Shown: one piece after another, positions 29,131 to 37,862 of the stretch
Numbering within the stretch: position 1 is the first letter of the stretch
How the letters are laid out: each line of letters opens with the position of its first letter
Source: Streptomyces sp. S.PNR 29
Lineage (GTDB): Bacteria > Actinomycetota > Actinomycetes > Streptomycetales > Streptomycetaceae
Reading direction: 5' to 3'
NCBI RefSeq assembly: GCF_030386795.1
Contig: NZ_JANUQM010000006.1
Location: 250,601 to 314,600 of the forward strand
DNA length: 64,000 nucleotides
Program-made: the position numbers and the translations under genes
The notes under the pieces: model-generated
The model's database searches: none
What the model was told of the DNA's origin: nothing
Seen by the model: only the letters and a program-made list of their open reading frames with translations

Positions 29131-29658
29131 TTACGGGATGACCACGACCGGCCGCCGCGCCCGCTTGGCGAGCCGGCCGGCGACAGAGCCGAAGATCCGC
29201 CCGACGATGCCCTGTGTGGAGCCGACGACGATGGCGTCCGCCTCGTACTCCCGGCCCACCTCTTCGAGTTCGTGGCAGATGTCGCCCCCGCGCTCGACCA
29301 GGATCCAGGGCACCTCGGCGAGGTAGTCCGCGCAGGCCAGCTCCAGCCCGAGGACCTCGGTCCGGTGGTCGGGGACGTCGACGAAGACCGGCGGCTCGCA
29401 GCCCGCCCACACGGTGGTGGGCAGCCGGTTGGCGACGTGGACGATGATCAGGCCCGAGCTGGAACGCTGCGCCATGCCGATGGCGTACGCGAGGGCGCGC
29501 TCACTGGACGTGGAGCCGTCGAAGCCGACGACGACGCCGTGCTTGAAAGCGGGGTCGCACGACGTGCGTGGCTCTTCCGCCGCCAGGGGATCGGCCGCCG
29601 TCGGATCGGCGACCGGCCGCTTGCGGTCCGCGGGTTCGAAGAATTCGTGACCGGCCAT
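29131..29658 (-). CDS. Universal stress protein (UspA family)
   Basis: 175 residues, one Usp domain after a 35-residue variable N-terminal extension. The fold markers are HGVVVGFDGSTSSERALAYA and the ATP-binding C-terminal motif VVGSTQGIVGRIFGSVAGRL ending RRPVVVIP, which fits G-2x-G-9x-G(S/T). A nucleotide-binding stress protein is expected; regulator partner unknown. It faces glmS2 convergently. AAAGGATC lies upstream of the ATG. Confidence 0.92.
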   Translation of the reverse strand: MAGHEFFEPADRKRPVADPTAADPLAAEEPRTSCDPAFKHGVVVGFDGSTSSERALAYAIGMAQRSSSGLIIVHVANRLPTTVWAGCEPPVFVDVPDHRTEVLGLELACADYLAEVPWILVERGGDICHELEEVGREYEADAIVVGSTQGIVGRIFGSVAGRLAKRARRPVVVIP

Positions 29659-29960
29659 GACTGTCTCGGCGTTGTGATCCTTTATGGGTGGGACGACAGT
29701 GTGCGGCGGAGCTGTGTCCGGGAATCATCTTCCCAACCCCATACCCCCAAGGGTACGGCGGCACGCCTCCTTCGCCCAGATCCCGCCCACGGTGCGTGGG
29801 GGTTCCAGGGAGCATGCACGAGGCGACGCCCGTAACGCAATGGTTGCTGCGTTGTACAGGTGGTTTGCACAGGATTCACTTGCCCGGGGGCGAGATCGCG
29901 CAGTGACCGACCGCTCGAACGGGCGTTGAACCCCGTGAGCCACGCCCCAGGGAGCACGCA
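29659..29960. other. Divergent intergenic region without a gene
   Basis: 302 bp between the universal stress gene and the small membrane-protein gene; it must hold both promoters. I see an imperfect inverted repeat, AACGCA...TGCGTT at 29834-29853, and no convincing open frame. Nothing else is assignable. Confidence 0.5.
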
Positions 29961-30293
29961 TTGTCCGGACCCCGCCGCGCCTCCGAGGCGCCCTCCGCGG
30001 CCTCGCAGCGCCAGGACACCGTCACCGACCTGATCCGCTGGGCGGCGTTCAGCTGTGTCCTCGTCCCGGTCGTGCTCCTCTGGTACGGGACCTCCCTCGC
30101 CGGCGCCACCGGCACCGCCCTCGGCCTCGCCGCCGTCACCGGCGTCTGCCGGCTGCTGCTGCGCCAGTCCGAGCGCGGCGCGGCCCGCCTGCGTGCCGAG
30201 GAGCGCGCACCGCACCGCGGCCGCCACCACAGGAACGGCACGGGGGGACACCGGGGCAGGCGCCACAGCGGAGGAAATACACCGGTCGGCTGA
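29961..30293 (+). CDS. Small membrane protein of unknown function
   Basis: 110 residues from TTG at 29961 with CAGGGAGC upstream. Two adjacent hydrophobic segments (residues about 25-41 and 46-62) suggest a hairpin in the membrane, followed by a strongly basic, His/Arg/Gly-rich tail (RHHRNGTGGHRGRRHSGG). I recognise it only as the small gene commonly found just upstream of adpA in Streptomyces. Function unknown. Confidence 0.65.
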   Translation: MSGPRRASEAPSAASQRQDTVTDLIRWAAFSCVLVPVVLLWYGTSLAGATGTALGLAAVTGVCRLLLRQSERGAARLRAEERAPHRGRHHRNGTGGHRGRRHSGGNTPVG

Positions 30294-30670
30294 CCGGTTT
30301 CCGCGCACACAGACGTTGGTTTTCAGCCAACTTCTGGTTCTCGCGTATCCCCCGCCGTAACCGCCCCCCAACCCCCGTTCCACCTGCACGGAAAGGGCCT
30401 CCGGGGCCCTGCGCACCCTACGTGGATTGGCCACTGCGACAAGGCGCACTTCCCTGCACGGCCCACGAGTGCAACGCTTCGTGATCGAATGCTTCACGCC
30501 AAGTTGCCATGTCGACATTGGGCCGGGTACCGAACCGGCCACGGCGGCACGGCGTGACGCAGTAGATTCGATCTTGACTGTCTACGGCGGGGGACTCGTG
30601 CAGGACCGAGGGGAAACGTGCAGGAGCGACACAACCGAGGAGCCGCGACCACCGAGGGGGGCTTAGCAGT
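30294..30670 (+). promoter_or_regulatory. adpA upstream control region
   Basis: 377 bp without a credible gene. At 30480-30498, CGTGATCGAATGCTTCACG has GTGA-N9-TCAC, close to the BldD consensus (AGTGA-Nm-TCACC). On the minus strand the overlapping TGGCGTGAAG (30492-30501) matches the AdpA consensus TGGCSNGWWY at 9 of 10 positions. adpA is a known BldD target and is autoregulated, so both are plausible. The transcription start was not identified. AAGTTGGCTG-type sequence near 30328 is a weaker match. Confidence 0.5.
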
Positions 30671-31939
30671 ATGAGCCACGACTCCACTGCCGCGCCGGAA
30701 GCCGCGGCCCGGAAACTGTCCGGGCGACGCCGCAAGGAGATCGTCGCGGTGCTGCTGTTCAGCGGCGGCCCCATCTTCGAGAGTTCCATACCGCTTTCGG
30801 TGTTCGGGATTGACCGCCAGGACGCCGGAGTGCCGCGCTACCGCCTGTTGGTGTGCGCCGGCGAGGACGGCCCGCTGCGGACCACAGGGGGCCTGGAACT
30901 CACCGCACCGCATGGCCTGGAGGCGATCTCACGCGCCGGCACGGTCGTCGTACCGGCCTGGCGCTCGATCACCTCACCGCCACCGGAGGATGCGCTCGAC
31001 GCACTGCGCCGGGCGCACGAGGAGGGTGCCCGCATCGTCGGACTGTGCACGGGCGCTTTCGTGCTGGCGGCGGCGGGCCTGCTGGACGGCCGCCCCGCGA
31101 CCACGCACTGGATGTACGCGCCGACGCTGGCCAAGCGCTATCCGTCGGTGCATGTGGATCCGCGGGAGCTGTTCGTCGACGACGGCGACGTGCTGACGTC
31201 GGCGGGGACGGCGGCCGGGATCGACCTGTGCCTCCACATCGTGCGGTCGGACCACGGCAACGAGGCGGCCGGTGCGCTGGCCCGCCGTCTGGTGGTCCCG
31301 CCACGCCGGAGCGGAGGCCAGGAGCGCTATCTCGACCGTTCTTTACCAGAGGAGATCGGCGCCGACCCGCTCGCGGAGGTCGTCGCCTGGGCGCTGGAAC
31401 ACCTCCACGAACAGTTCGACGTGGAGACACTGGCGGCACGCGCGTACATGAGCCGTCGTACGTTCGACCGCCGGTTCCGCTCCCTGACGGGAAGCGCGCC
31501 GCTGCAGTGGCTGATCACGCAGCGCGTCCTGCAGGCCCAGCGCCTGCTGGAGACGTCGGACTACTCCGTGGACGAGGTCGCGGGCCGCTGCGGCTTCCGC
31601 TCACCGGTGGCGCTGCGCGGGCACTTCCGCCGGCAGCTGGGCTCGTCGCCGGCCGCCTACCGGGCGGCGTACCGTGCGCGCCGCCCGCAGGGTGAGAAGC
31701 CGGTGGACAGCGACGGCGCCCCGGGAACGTCCGGGGTGACCGGGCCCACCGGCCCGTCGGGGCAGCAGTCCCCGGCGCTCCACCCGGAGGTCCCGTTCCA
31801 GACCCGCCGCACGGCCGCCGCGAGCGCCGTCGGTTCGTCGGCACAGCTGTCGCCCTCGGCGTCAGCGCCGTCGGACAACGGTCGCGAGGCCTACCTGGCG
31901 AGCCGGGCGAGCCTGCCGGGGCAGCGCAGCGGTATGTGA
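30671..31939 (+). CDS. adpA: Developmental regulator AdpA (BldH)
   Basis: 422 residues. An N-terminal DJ-1/PfpI-like dimerisation domain (IVAVLLFSGGPIFESSIPLS, VGLCTGAFVLAAAGLLDG, HWMYAPTLAKRYP) is followed by an AraC/XylS DNA-binding domain (VETLAARAYMSRRTFDRRF, QRLLETSDYSVDEVAGRCGF) and a Pro/Ser-rich tail. AdpA is the central activator of morphological differentiation and secondary metabolism. Codon 225 (31343-31345) is TTA, located in the linker between the two domains as in other AdpA genes, so translation depends on the bldA tRNA. The C-terminal tail makes it slightly longer than the roughly 400 residues I remember for other species. Confidence 0.98.
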   Translation: MSHDSTAAPEAAARKLSGRRRKEIVAVLLFSGGPIFESSIPLSVFGIDRQDAGVPRYRLLVCAGEDGPLRTTGGLELTAPHGLEAISRAGTVVVPAWRSITSPPPEDALDALRRAHEEGARIVGLCTGAFVLAAAGLLDGRPATTHWMYAPTLAKRYPSVHVDPRELFVDDGDVLTSAGTAAGIDLCLHIVRSDHGNEAAGALARRLVVPPRRSGGQERYLDRSLPEEIGADPLAEVVAWALEHLHEQFDVETLAARAYMSRRTFDRRFRSLTGSAPLQWLITQRVLQAQRLLETSDYSVDEVAGRCGFRSPVALRGHFRRQLGSSPAAYRAAYRARRPQGEKPVDSDGAPGTSGVTGPTGPSGQQSPALHPEVPFQTRRTAAASAVGSSAQLSPSASAPSDNGREAYLASRASLPGQRSGM

Positions 31940-31954
31940 GCGGGGAAACGGCGG

Positions 31955-32000
31955 CCTCGAACACCGGTCGGGCGCGATCAGGCCCGACCGGTGTTCGAGG
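31955..32000 (+). terminator. Strong terminator after adpA
   Basis: A perfect 19-bp stem (CCTCGAACACCGGTCGGGC with its complement) and an 8-nt loop GCGATCAG, 15 nt past the adpA stop. It isolates adpA from ornA. Confidence 0.93.
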
Positions 32001-32115
32001 AGCCGAATGCCCGGACGCCGGCACCGGTGGGCGGCGCCGGGACGCCCGGGCGCGTGGCGAGATCGTTCGAGGCGGTCCCGGCTCGCCCCCGAGAGGGGAG
32101 CCGTAGGGTGGTCGC

Positions 32116-32724
32116 ATGAACGATCGCATGGTGTGGATCGACTGCGAGATGACCGGCCTCTCGCTGTCCGACGACGCGCTCATCGAGGTGGCCGCCCTCG
32201 TCACCGACTCCGAGCTGAACGTACTCGGCGAGGGCGTCGACATCGTCATCCGTCCGCCGGACCGGGCGCTGGAGACGATGCCGGAAGTGGTGCGTCAGAT
32301 GCACACCGCGTCCGGGCTGCTCGCCGAGCTCCCGAACGGCACGACGCTCGCGGACGCCGAGGCGCAGGTCCTGGCGTACGTGAAGGAGCACGTCAAGGAG
32401 CCCGGCAAGGCCCCGCTGTGCGGCAACTCGGTCGGCACGGACCGCGGCTTCCTCCTGCGGGACATGCCGACGCTGGAGGACTACCTCCACTACCGGATCG
32501 TCGATGTCTCGTCGATCAAGGAGCTGGCCCGCCGCTGGTACCCGAGGGCGTACTTCAACAGCCCCGAGAAGAACGGCAACCACCGCGCGCTCGCCGACAT
32601 CCGCGAGTCCATCGCGGAGCTGCGCTACTACCGGGAGGCCATCTTCGTGCCCCAGCCCGGCCCGGACTCCGACACCGCGAAGACCATCGCCGCGAAGCAC
32701 GTCCTGCCTGCTCAGCAGGCGTGA
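32116..32724 (+). CDS. orn: Oligoribonuclease
   Basis: 202 residues, DEDDh exonuclease. Catalytic motifs are MVWIDCEMTGL (Exo I), CGNSVGTDRGFL (Exo II) and NHRALADIRESI (Exo III with His). It degrades 2-5 nt RNA to mononucleotides and, in bacteria, also pGpG from c-di-GMP turnover. In Streptomyces the gene (ornA) lies next to adpA and is needed for normal growth and sporulation. The c-di-GMP enzyme CdgA is encoded later in this window. Confidence 0.97.
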   Translation: MNDRMVWIDCEMTGLSLSDDALIEVAALVTDSELNVLGEGVDIVIRPPDRALETMPEVVRQMHTASGLLAELPNGTTLADAEAQVLAYVKEHVKEPGKAPLCGNSVGTDRGFLLRDMPTLEDYLHYRIVDVSSIKELARRWYPRAYFNSPEKNGNHRALADIRESIAELRYYREAIFVPQPGPDSDTAKTIAAKHVLPAQQA

Positions 32725-32832
32725 CGGGGCCCGTCGAAGGGGCGCCGCGAAAGCCGTGCGCGAGCACCCCTTCGGACCCTGTACACTTTTTCTCGGCCGG
32801 TCGGGGAGAACACTCCTCGGACTTCCGGTCAT

Positions 32833-32906
32833 GGTGGGTGTAGCTCAGCTGGTAGAGCACCTGGTTGTGGTCCAGGATGCCGCGGGTTCGAGTCCCGTCA
32901 CTCACC
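32833..32906 (+). tRNA. tRNA-His (GTG)
   Basis: Full cloverleaf: acceptor GTGGGTG pairs with CACTCAC (one G-T), the extra 5' G (-1) faces discriminator C73, D-arm TAGCTCAGCTGGTAGAGC, anticodon loop TTGTGGT with GTG at 32867-32869, T-arm GCGGG-TTCGAGT-CCCGT. The G-1 is diagnostic for histidine. CCA is not encoded. Confidence 0.97.
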
Positions 32907-32910
32907 CTTG

Positions 32911-32954
32911 ACGACTGAGGGCTGACCTGTGAAAGCGGGTCAGCCCTCAGTCGT
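32911..32954. terminator. Bidirectional terminator after tRNA-His
   Basis: A perfect 17-bp stem, ACGACTGAGGGCTGACC with its complement, and a 10-nt loop TGTGAAAGCG. It lies between tRNA-His and the convergent lipoprotein gene and can serve both. Confidence 0.92.
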
Positions 32955-32975
32955 GTGCCGTACCGGCCGCGTTGC

Positions 32976-33401
32976 TCAGGCCGCGCAGAAGCCGAGGCCC
33001 TTCAGGGCCTGGTTGATCTGCTTGCCCTGTGCCTCCGTGGTCGTGACGTCCTCGTAGGTGAAGCGCTGCGAGGCCGACCAGTCGAGACGCTGAGCACCGC
33101 CGTTGATCGCCGAGCACTGGTTGCGGGCGGCGTCGATGGCCTTGTCCTCGTACTTCACGACGTCCGGGTTGGCCGCGGCGAGGGCCCGGAGCAGCATGAC
33201 GCGGTCGGCCCCGGTCGGCTCGGGAGGGATGCCCGGGCTCTTGGCGGCATCGTCCTTCTGCTGCTGCGGGGCCTCTCGCTCGGACGCCGAGGTCTTCGGC
33301 TGGGCGTGGGACTGCTCGTCGCTGTCGCTGCCGGAGCAGGCGGCGAGTGCGAGTGCCAGTGCGGTGATGGCGACGGCTGCGGCGGTGTGCCGGAGTTGCA
33401 T
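32976..33401 (-). CDS. Secreted lipoprotein of unknown function
   Basis: 141 residues. The signal peptide (MQLRHTAAAVAITALALALA with lipobox LAAC) is followed by a charged low-complexity linker and a C-terminal domain with two cysteines (RNQCSAING and GLGFCAA) that could form a disulphide. ATG at 33401 is chosen because GGGGGGAAC precedes it and it begins the signal peptide; a longer frame begins at 33509. No family recognised. Confidence 0.75.
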   Translation of the reverse strand: MQLRHTAAAVAITALALALAACSGSDSDEQSHAQPKTSASEREAPQQQKDDAAKSPGIPPEPTGADRVMLLRALAAANPDVVKYEDKAIDAARNQCSAINGGAQRLDWSASQRFTYEDVTTTEAQGKQINQALKGLGFCAA

Positions 33402-33562
33402 GTTCCCCCCTGGAACGTCGGTCTGAAAGGGCATCATGCCGCACCCGGTGTGTGGCGGCCCGTTCGCCCTGGCCCGCCGTTCCTCCCCCGTCCCGCACCG
33501 TCCGCGCAAGGCCGTGGCCGATCCGGCGCGTTGAGCCGGCCCGGACCCGTAGGCTTCCGGCG

Positions 33563-34198
33563 GTGACCGAGTCCCGCGTATCCGCCGAGCCCATCCCCAC
33601 CGCCCGCCTCGACCTGCTCCCCCTGCGCGTGGAACACGCCGAGGAGATGGCCGCCGCCCTCTCCGACCCGGCCCTGCACACCTTCATCGGCGGCGCTCCC
33701 GACTCCCCCGGCGTCCTGCGCACCCGCTACGAGCGGCTCGTCGCCGGCTCCCCCGACCCGTCCGTCTCCTGGTGCAACTGGGTGCTGCGGCTGCGCGCCG
33801 GGTCCTGCCTCGTGGGCACCGTCCAGGCAACGGTCACCGGCCGGCATGCCGCGGAGATCGCCTGGGTGGTCGGCACCCCCTGGCAGGGCCACGGCCTCGC
33901 CAAGGAGGCGGCCCGGGGGCTCGTCGCGTGGCTGGGACGGCAGTCCGTGCGCACGGTCGTCGCCCACATCCACCCGGCGCACACGGCCTCGGCGGCGGTC
34001 GCGGCGGCGGCGGGGCTGACGCCGACGGAGGAGGAGCAGGACGGGGAGGTCAGGTGGCGGTCGGCGCCCGTTCCAGGAGGGGGTGCGGCACGGGGTGGCC
34101 TTACGACGACGCCCGTTCCACCAGCTCCGTGGCCAGGACCACCTGCCGCCGCTCCAGCCCCCGGGACACGGCCGGGCGGCGGTCGGCGATCTCCGTGA
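33563..34198 (+). CDS. GNAT-family N-acetyltransferase
   Basis: 211 residues from GTG at 33563. The GNAT fold is visible: IPTARLDLLPLRVEHAEEM, WVLRLRAGSCLVGTVQATV, and acetyl-CoA-binding VVGTPWQGHGLAKEAARGLV (motif A, Q/RxxGxG/A) followed by HIHPAHTASAAVAAAAGL. TAGGCT sits 6-12 nt upstream and no ribosome binding site is seen, so it may be leaderless. The last roughly 35 codons are Pro/Gly-rich and run about 100 nt into the convergent cebR gene, so the tail is unusual. Substrate unknown. Confidence 0.8.
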   Translation: MTESRVSAEPIPTARLDLLPLRVEHAEEMAAALSDPALHTFIGGAPDSPGVLRTRYERLVAGSPDPSVSWCNWVLRLRAGSCLVGTVQATVTGRHAAEIAWVVGTPWQGHGLAKEAARGLVAWLGRQSVRTVVAHIHPAHTASAAVAAAAGLTPTEEEQDGEVRWRSAPVPGGGAARGGLTTTPVPPAPWPGPPAAAPAPGTRPGGGRRSP

Positions 34199-35156
34199 GG
34201 AGGAGGTCGATCATTCTGCGGCCCATCTCATCGATGGGCTGGCGGACCGAGGTGAGGGGCGGCTCCATGTGGCGGGCGATGGCGGAGTCGTCGTAGCCGA
34301 CCAGGGCGACGTCCTCGGGGATGCGGCGGCCGGCCTCGCGCAGGGCCTGGCGGGCGCCGGCCGCGGTGACGTCGGAGGCGGCGAAGACCGCGTCGAGGTC
34401 GGGGCAGCGCTGCAGCAGTGCCGCCATCGCGCGGCGGCCGCCGTCCTCGGAGAAGTCGCCGGCCTCGATCAGGTCCTCGTCCACCGGGTGGTCCGCGTCG
34501 CGCAGCGCGTCTCGGTAACCGTCGATGCGCCGCTGGGCGCCGTACACGTCGAGGCGGCCGGTGATGTGGGCGATGCGGGTACGGCCGCGGGACAGCAGGT
34601 GTTCCACGGCCGAGCGGGCGCCGCCGTAGTTGTCCGAGTCCACCGAGGGCAGCGTCTCCCCGGCCGACCTCGGGCCGCTGATCACGGCGGGGATCTCCAG
34701 CTGGGCGAGCAGGTCGGGCAGCGGGTCGTTGGCGTGGACCGAGACCAGCAGGACACCGTCCACCCGGTGGGCGGCCAGGTACTGGGCGAGGCGCTGCCGC
34801 TCCCGGTCGCTGCCCGCGAAGATCAGCAGCAGCTGCATCTCCGTGTCCGACAGCTCGGCTCCCACGCCCCGCAGCATGTCCGAGAAGTACGGCTCCGCGA
34901 AGAACCGCGTCTCCGGCTCGGGGACCACCAGCGCGATCGCGTCCGTGCGGTTGGCGGCCAGGGCACGGGCGGCCGTGTTGGGCACATAACCGAGCTCCGC
35001 GACCGCCGCCTCGACCGCGGCGCGCGTCGCGTCACTGACCCGGGGCGAGCCGTTGATCACCCGGGAGACGGTGCCGCGGCCGACACCGGCACGCGCCGCC
35101 ACCTCTTCGAGGGTGGGCCGGCCACCGCTCCGGCCCCGCGCTGCGTGGCTTGCCAT
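34101..35156 (-). CDS. cebR: LacI-family cellobiose regulator CebR
   Basis: 351 residues. The N-terminal LacI HTH is RPTLEEVAARAGVGRGTVSR followed by VINGSPRVSDATRAAVEAA and the hinge LGYVPNTAARALAANRT; the rest is a periplasmic-binding-like effector domain. ATG at 35156 follows GGCGGAG; longer frames to 35273 lack support. It diverges from cebEFG-bglC, and both that operon and bglC itself carry the CebR box, so identity rests on context and operator as well as family. CebR represses the cluster until cello-oligosaccharides release it. Confidence 0.93.
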   Translation of the reverse strand: MASHAARGRSGGRPTLEEVAARAGVGRGTVSRVINGSPRVSDATRAAVEAAVAELGYVPNTAARALAANRTDAIALVVPEPETRFFAEPYFSDMLRGVGAELSDTEMQLLLIFAGSDRERQRLAQYLAAHRVDGVLLVSVHANDPLPDLLAQLEIPAVISGPRSAGETLPSVDSDNYGGARSAVEHLLSRGRTRIAHITGRLDVYGAQRRIDGYRDALRDADHPVDEDLIEAGDFSEDGGRRAMAALLQRCPDLDAVFAASDVTAAGARQALREAGRRIPEDVALVGYDDSAIARHMEPPLTSVRQPIDEMGRRMIDLLLTEIADRRPAVSRGLERRQVVLATELVERASS

Positions 35157-35374
35157 GAGCTCCGCCTTCCCGCCGTCGTTGTCACGCGTCACTGTCACGC
35201 TGGCCTGGAATCTAACAGTCCCCTGTGGTGGGCTGACCGTCCCCGGGGCTCCGTTCCCCGGCCGGATCCGCACCGCCCGTGCGATTGATTAACAGCCCGA
35301 TAACTGAACACATCTCTCCGCTCCCACTCCCTTGACACCCCCGGCCGGACCGGCGAACCTTCAACACATCACTT

Positions 35375-35390
35375 GTGGGAGCGCTCCCAC
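35375..35390. promoter_or_regulatory. CebR operator upstream of cebE
   Basis: GTGGGAGCGCTCCCAC is a perfect 16-bp palindrome containing the CebR consensus TGGGAGCGCTCCCA, 115 nt before cebE and in the cebR-cebE divergent region. Confidence 0.93.
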
Positions 35391-35505
35391 AGTACCTGAC
35401 ACATACACATCCCGCACGTTCCCCGCCCGAGCCGCAACGAGAACCAACGGGCCCAGCACAGCAGTTGGCCGGGGGGTCGGCACATCAGTGCAACAGGAGG
35501 ACGTA

Positions 35506-36831
35506 ATGCGAGCACGTACCCGTACCGCCCGCAAGGCGGTGGTCCTCGCAGCCGCGGCGACGCTCGGCGCCGGGCTGCTGGCCGGCTGTGCCGACGACGG
35601 CAAGGACGGCAGCTCCGGCTCGTCGGACGGCGACAGTGGCGGCAAGACCACGATCACGCTGGGCCTTTTCGGCACCATGGGCTTCAAGGAGGCCGGCCTC
35701 TACACCGAGTACGAGAAGCTCAACCCGAACATCAAGATCTCCGAGAACGTCGTCGAGCGGAACGAGAACTACTACCCGGCGCTGCTGAACCACCTCACCA
35801 CCAACAGCGGCCTGCTGGACGTCCAGGCCGTCGAAGTCGCCAACATCGCCGAGGTCACGGCCACCCAGTCGGACAAGCTGGAGGACATGTCCAAGGTTTC
35901 GGGCGTGAAGCCGGGCAACTGGCTGGACTGGAAGTGGAAGCAGGCCACGACCAAGGACGGCCGGACGATCGGCCTCGGCACGGACGTCGGCCCGATGGCG
36001 ATCTGCTACCGCAAGGACCTGTACGAGAAGGCCGGGCTGCCCACGGACCCCGCGGAGGTCGGCAAGCTGTGGGCCGGTGACTGGGCCAAGCTGGTCTCCG
36101 TCGGCGAGCGGTACAAGGCGAAGGCGCCCAAGGGCACCTACTTCATGGACTCCCCCGGCGGTCTGCTCCAGGCGATCCTGGGCAGCGAGAAGGAGAAGTT
36201 CTACGACGCCTCCGGCGAGGTCATCTACAAGACGAACCCGGCCGTCAAGGCCGCCTTCGACCTGACCGCCGAGGCCGCCGAGAAGGGCCTGGTCCAGTCG
36301 CAGACACAGTTCCAGCCGGCCTGGGAGACCACGATCTCCAAGGGCCTGTTCGCCACGATCTCCTGCCCGCCGTGGATGCTCGGCACGATCAAGGGCAAGT
36401 CGCAGCCCGACGCGGCCGGCAAGTGGGCCGTGGCCACCGCGCCCAAGGGCGGCAACTGGGGCGGCACCTTCCTGACCGTGCCGAAGAGCGGCAAGCACGT
36501 GAAGGAGGCCCAGAAGCTCGTGGCCTGGCTGACCGCCCCGGAGCAGCAGGCCAAGCTGTTCAAGGTGCAGGGCAACTTCCCGAGCACCCCGGCCGCCTAC
36601 ACCATGCCCGAGGTGACCGGCGCGAAGAACGAGATGACCGGTGAGCAGCCGATCGGCCCGGTCTTCGCGGAGGCCGCCAAGGACGCCCCGGTGCAGGTGA
36701 TCGGCCCGAAGGACCAGATCATCATGCAGGGCCTGACGGACAACGGCGTGTTCCTGGTGACGAAGGGCAAGTCGGGCGAAGACGCCTGGGAGTCGGCACA
36801 GAAGACCATCGACAACAAGCTGGACCAGTGA
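35506..36831 (+). CDS. cebE: Cello-oligosaccharide-binding lipoprotein CebE
   Basis: 441 residues. Lipoprotein signal with lipobox LLAGC, then a family-1 solute-binding fold (TITLGLFGTMGFKEAGLYTE, NENYYPALLNHLTTNSG, PMAICYRKDLYEKAGLPTDP, TYFMDSPGGLLQAILGSEKE). It delivers cellobiose/cellotriose to CebFG. The start at 35506 follows CAGGAGG. The ATPase MsiK, which serves this importer class, is not encoded here. It is coupled to cebF by a GTGA overlap. Confidence 0.94.
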   Translation: MRARTRTARKAVVLAAAATLGAGLLAGCADDGKDGSSGSSDGDSGGKTTITLGLFGTMGFKEAGLYTEYEKLNPNIKISENVVERNENYYPALLNHLTTNSGLLDVQAVEVANIAEVTATQSDKLEDMSKVSGVKPGNWLDWKWKQATTKDGRTIGLGTDVGPMAICYRKDLYEKAGLPTDPAEVGKLWAGDWAKLVSVGERYKAKAPKGTYFMDSPGGLLQAILGSEKEKFYDASGEVIYKTNPAVKAAFDLTAEAAEKGLVQSQTQFQPAWETTISKGLFATISCPPWMLGTIKGKSQPDAAGKWAVATAPKGGNWGGTFLTVPKSGKHVKEAQKLVAWLTAPEQQAKLFKVQGNFPSTPAAYTMPEVTGAKNEMTGEQPIGPVFAEAAKDAPVQVIGPKDQIIMQGLTDNGVFLVTKGKSGEDAWESAQKTIDNKLDQ

Positions 36832-37850
36832 CCCGTATGGCCACCCGTCACGACACCGCCGCGCCCCCCGCCGAGGGGGGCGCGGCCCCGGGCCGCCCGC
36901 CGGCGGACCCCGTATCCGTGGAGAAGGAGCAGCGACGCCGGGCCCGGCTGTCCCGCCGCTGGCAGCGGGACATCCGCTGGAGCCCGTACGCGTTCGTCTC
37001 CCCGTTCTTCCTGCTGTTCGTCGCGTTCGGCCTGTTCCCGCTGATCTACACGGGCTGGGCCTCGCTGCACCAGGTGGAGCTGACGGCGCCGACCGACATG
37101 AACTGGGTGGGGCTGCGCAACTACACCCGGATCTTCGACGACGAGTTCTTCTGGAACGCGGCGCGGAACACCCTCACCATCGGCATCATCTCCACCGTCC
37201 CGCAGCTGCTGATGGCGATGGGCATCGCCCACATCCTCAACTACAAGCTGCGCGCCTCGACCTTCTTCCGGGTCGCGATGCTCGCGCCGTACGCGACGTC
37301 GATCGCCGCCGCCTCGCTGGTGTTCGTGCTGCTCTTCGGCCGTGACTACGGCATGATCAACTGGGCGCTCGACCTGGTCGGCATCAACCCGGTGGACTGG
37401 CAGAACGACAAGTGGCCCTCGCAGATCGCCGTCTCGACGATCATCATCTGGCGCTGGACCGGCTACAACGCGCTGATCTACCTGGCCGCGATGCAGGCGA
37501 TCCCGCAGGACCTGTACGAGTCGGCGGCCCTGGACGGGGCCAGCCGCTGGAAGCAGTTCATCCATGTGACGCTGCCGGCGCTGCGCCCGACGATCCTGTT
37601 CACCTGTGTCGTCTCGACGATCGGGGCGAGCCAGGTCTTCGGTGAGCCGCTGCTGTTCGACGTCAACAAGGGCGCCTCCGGCGGCGCCGAGCACCAGTTC
37701 CAGACGCTCGGCCTGTATCTGTACGAGCAGGGCTGGGTCGCCCAGCACCTGGGCCGTGCCTCGGCGATCGCCTGGACGATGTTCCTGATCCTGATCGTCA
37801 TCGGCATCGTCAACTACGTCATCTCGCGCCGGCTGCGCGCCAGTAGTTAA
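36828..37850 (+). CDS. cebF: Cello-oligosaccharide ABC permease CebF
   Basis: 340 residues, six membrane segments, MalF-type inner-membrane component. The EAA loop that contacts the ATPase is YESAALDGASRWKQFIHVTL followed by PALRPT. GTG at 36828 overlaps the cebE stop; ATG at 36837 is also in frame, and neither has a strong ribosome binding site. It pairs with CebG. Confidence 0.93.
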   Translation: MTRMATRHDTAAPPAEGGAAPGRPPADPVSVEKEQRRRARLSRRWQRDIRWSPYAFVSPFFLLFVAFGLFPLIYTGWASLHQVELTAPTDMNWVGLRNYTRIFDDEFFWNAARNTLTIGIISTVPQLLMAMGIAHILNYKLRASTFFRVAMLAPYATSIAAASLVFVLLFGRDYGMINWALDLVGINPVDWQNDKWPSQIAVSTIIIWRWTGYNALIYLAAMQAIPQDLYESAALDGASRWKQFIHVTLPALRPTILFTCVVSTIGASQVFGEPLLFDVNKGASGGAEHQFQTLGLYLYEQGWVAQHLGRASAIAWTMFLILIVIGIVNYVISRRLRASS

Positions 37851-37862
37851 GGAGTTCCGGCC

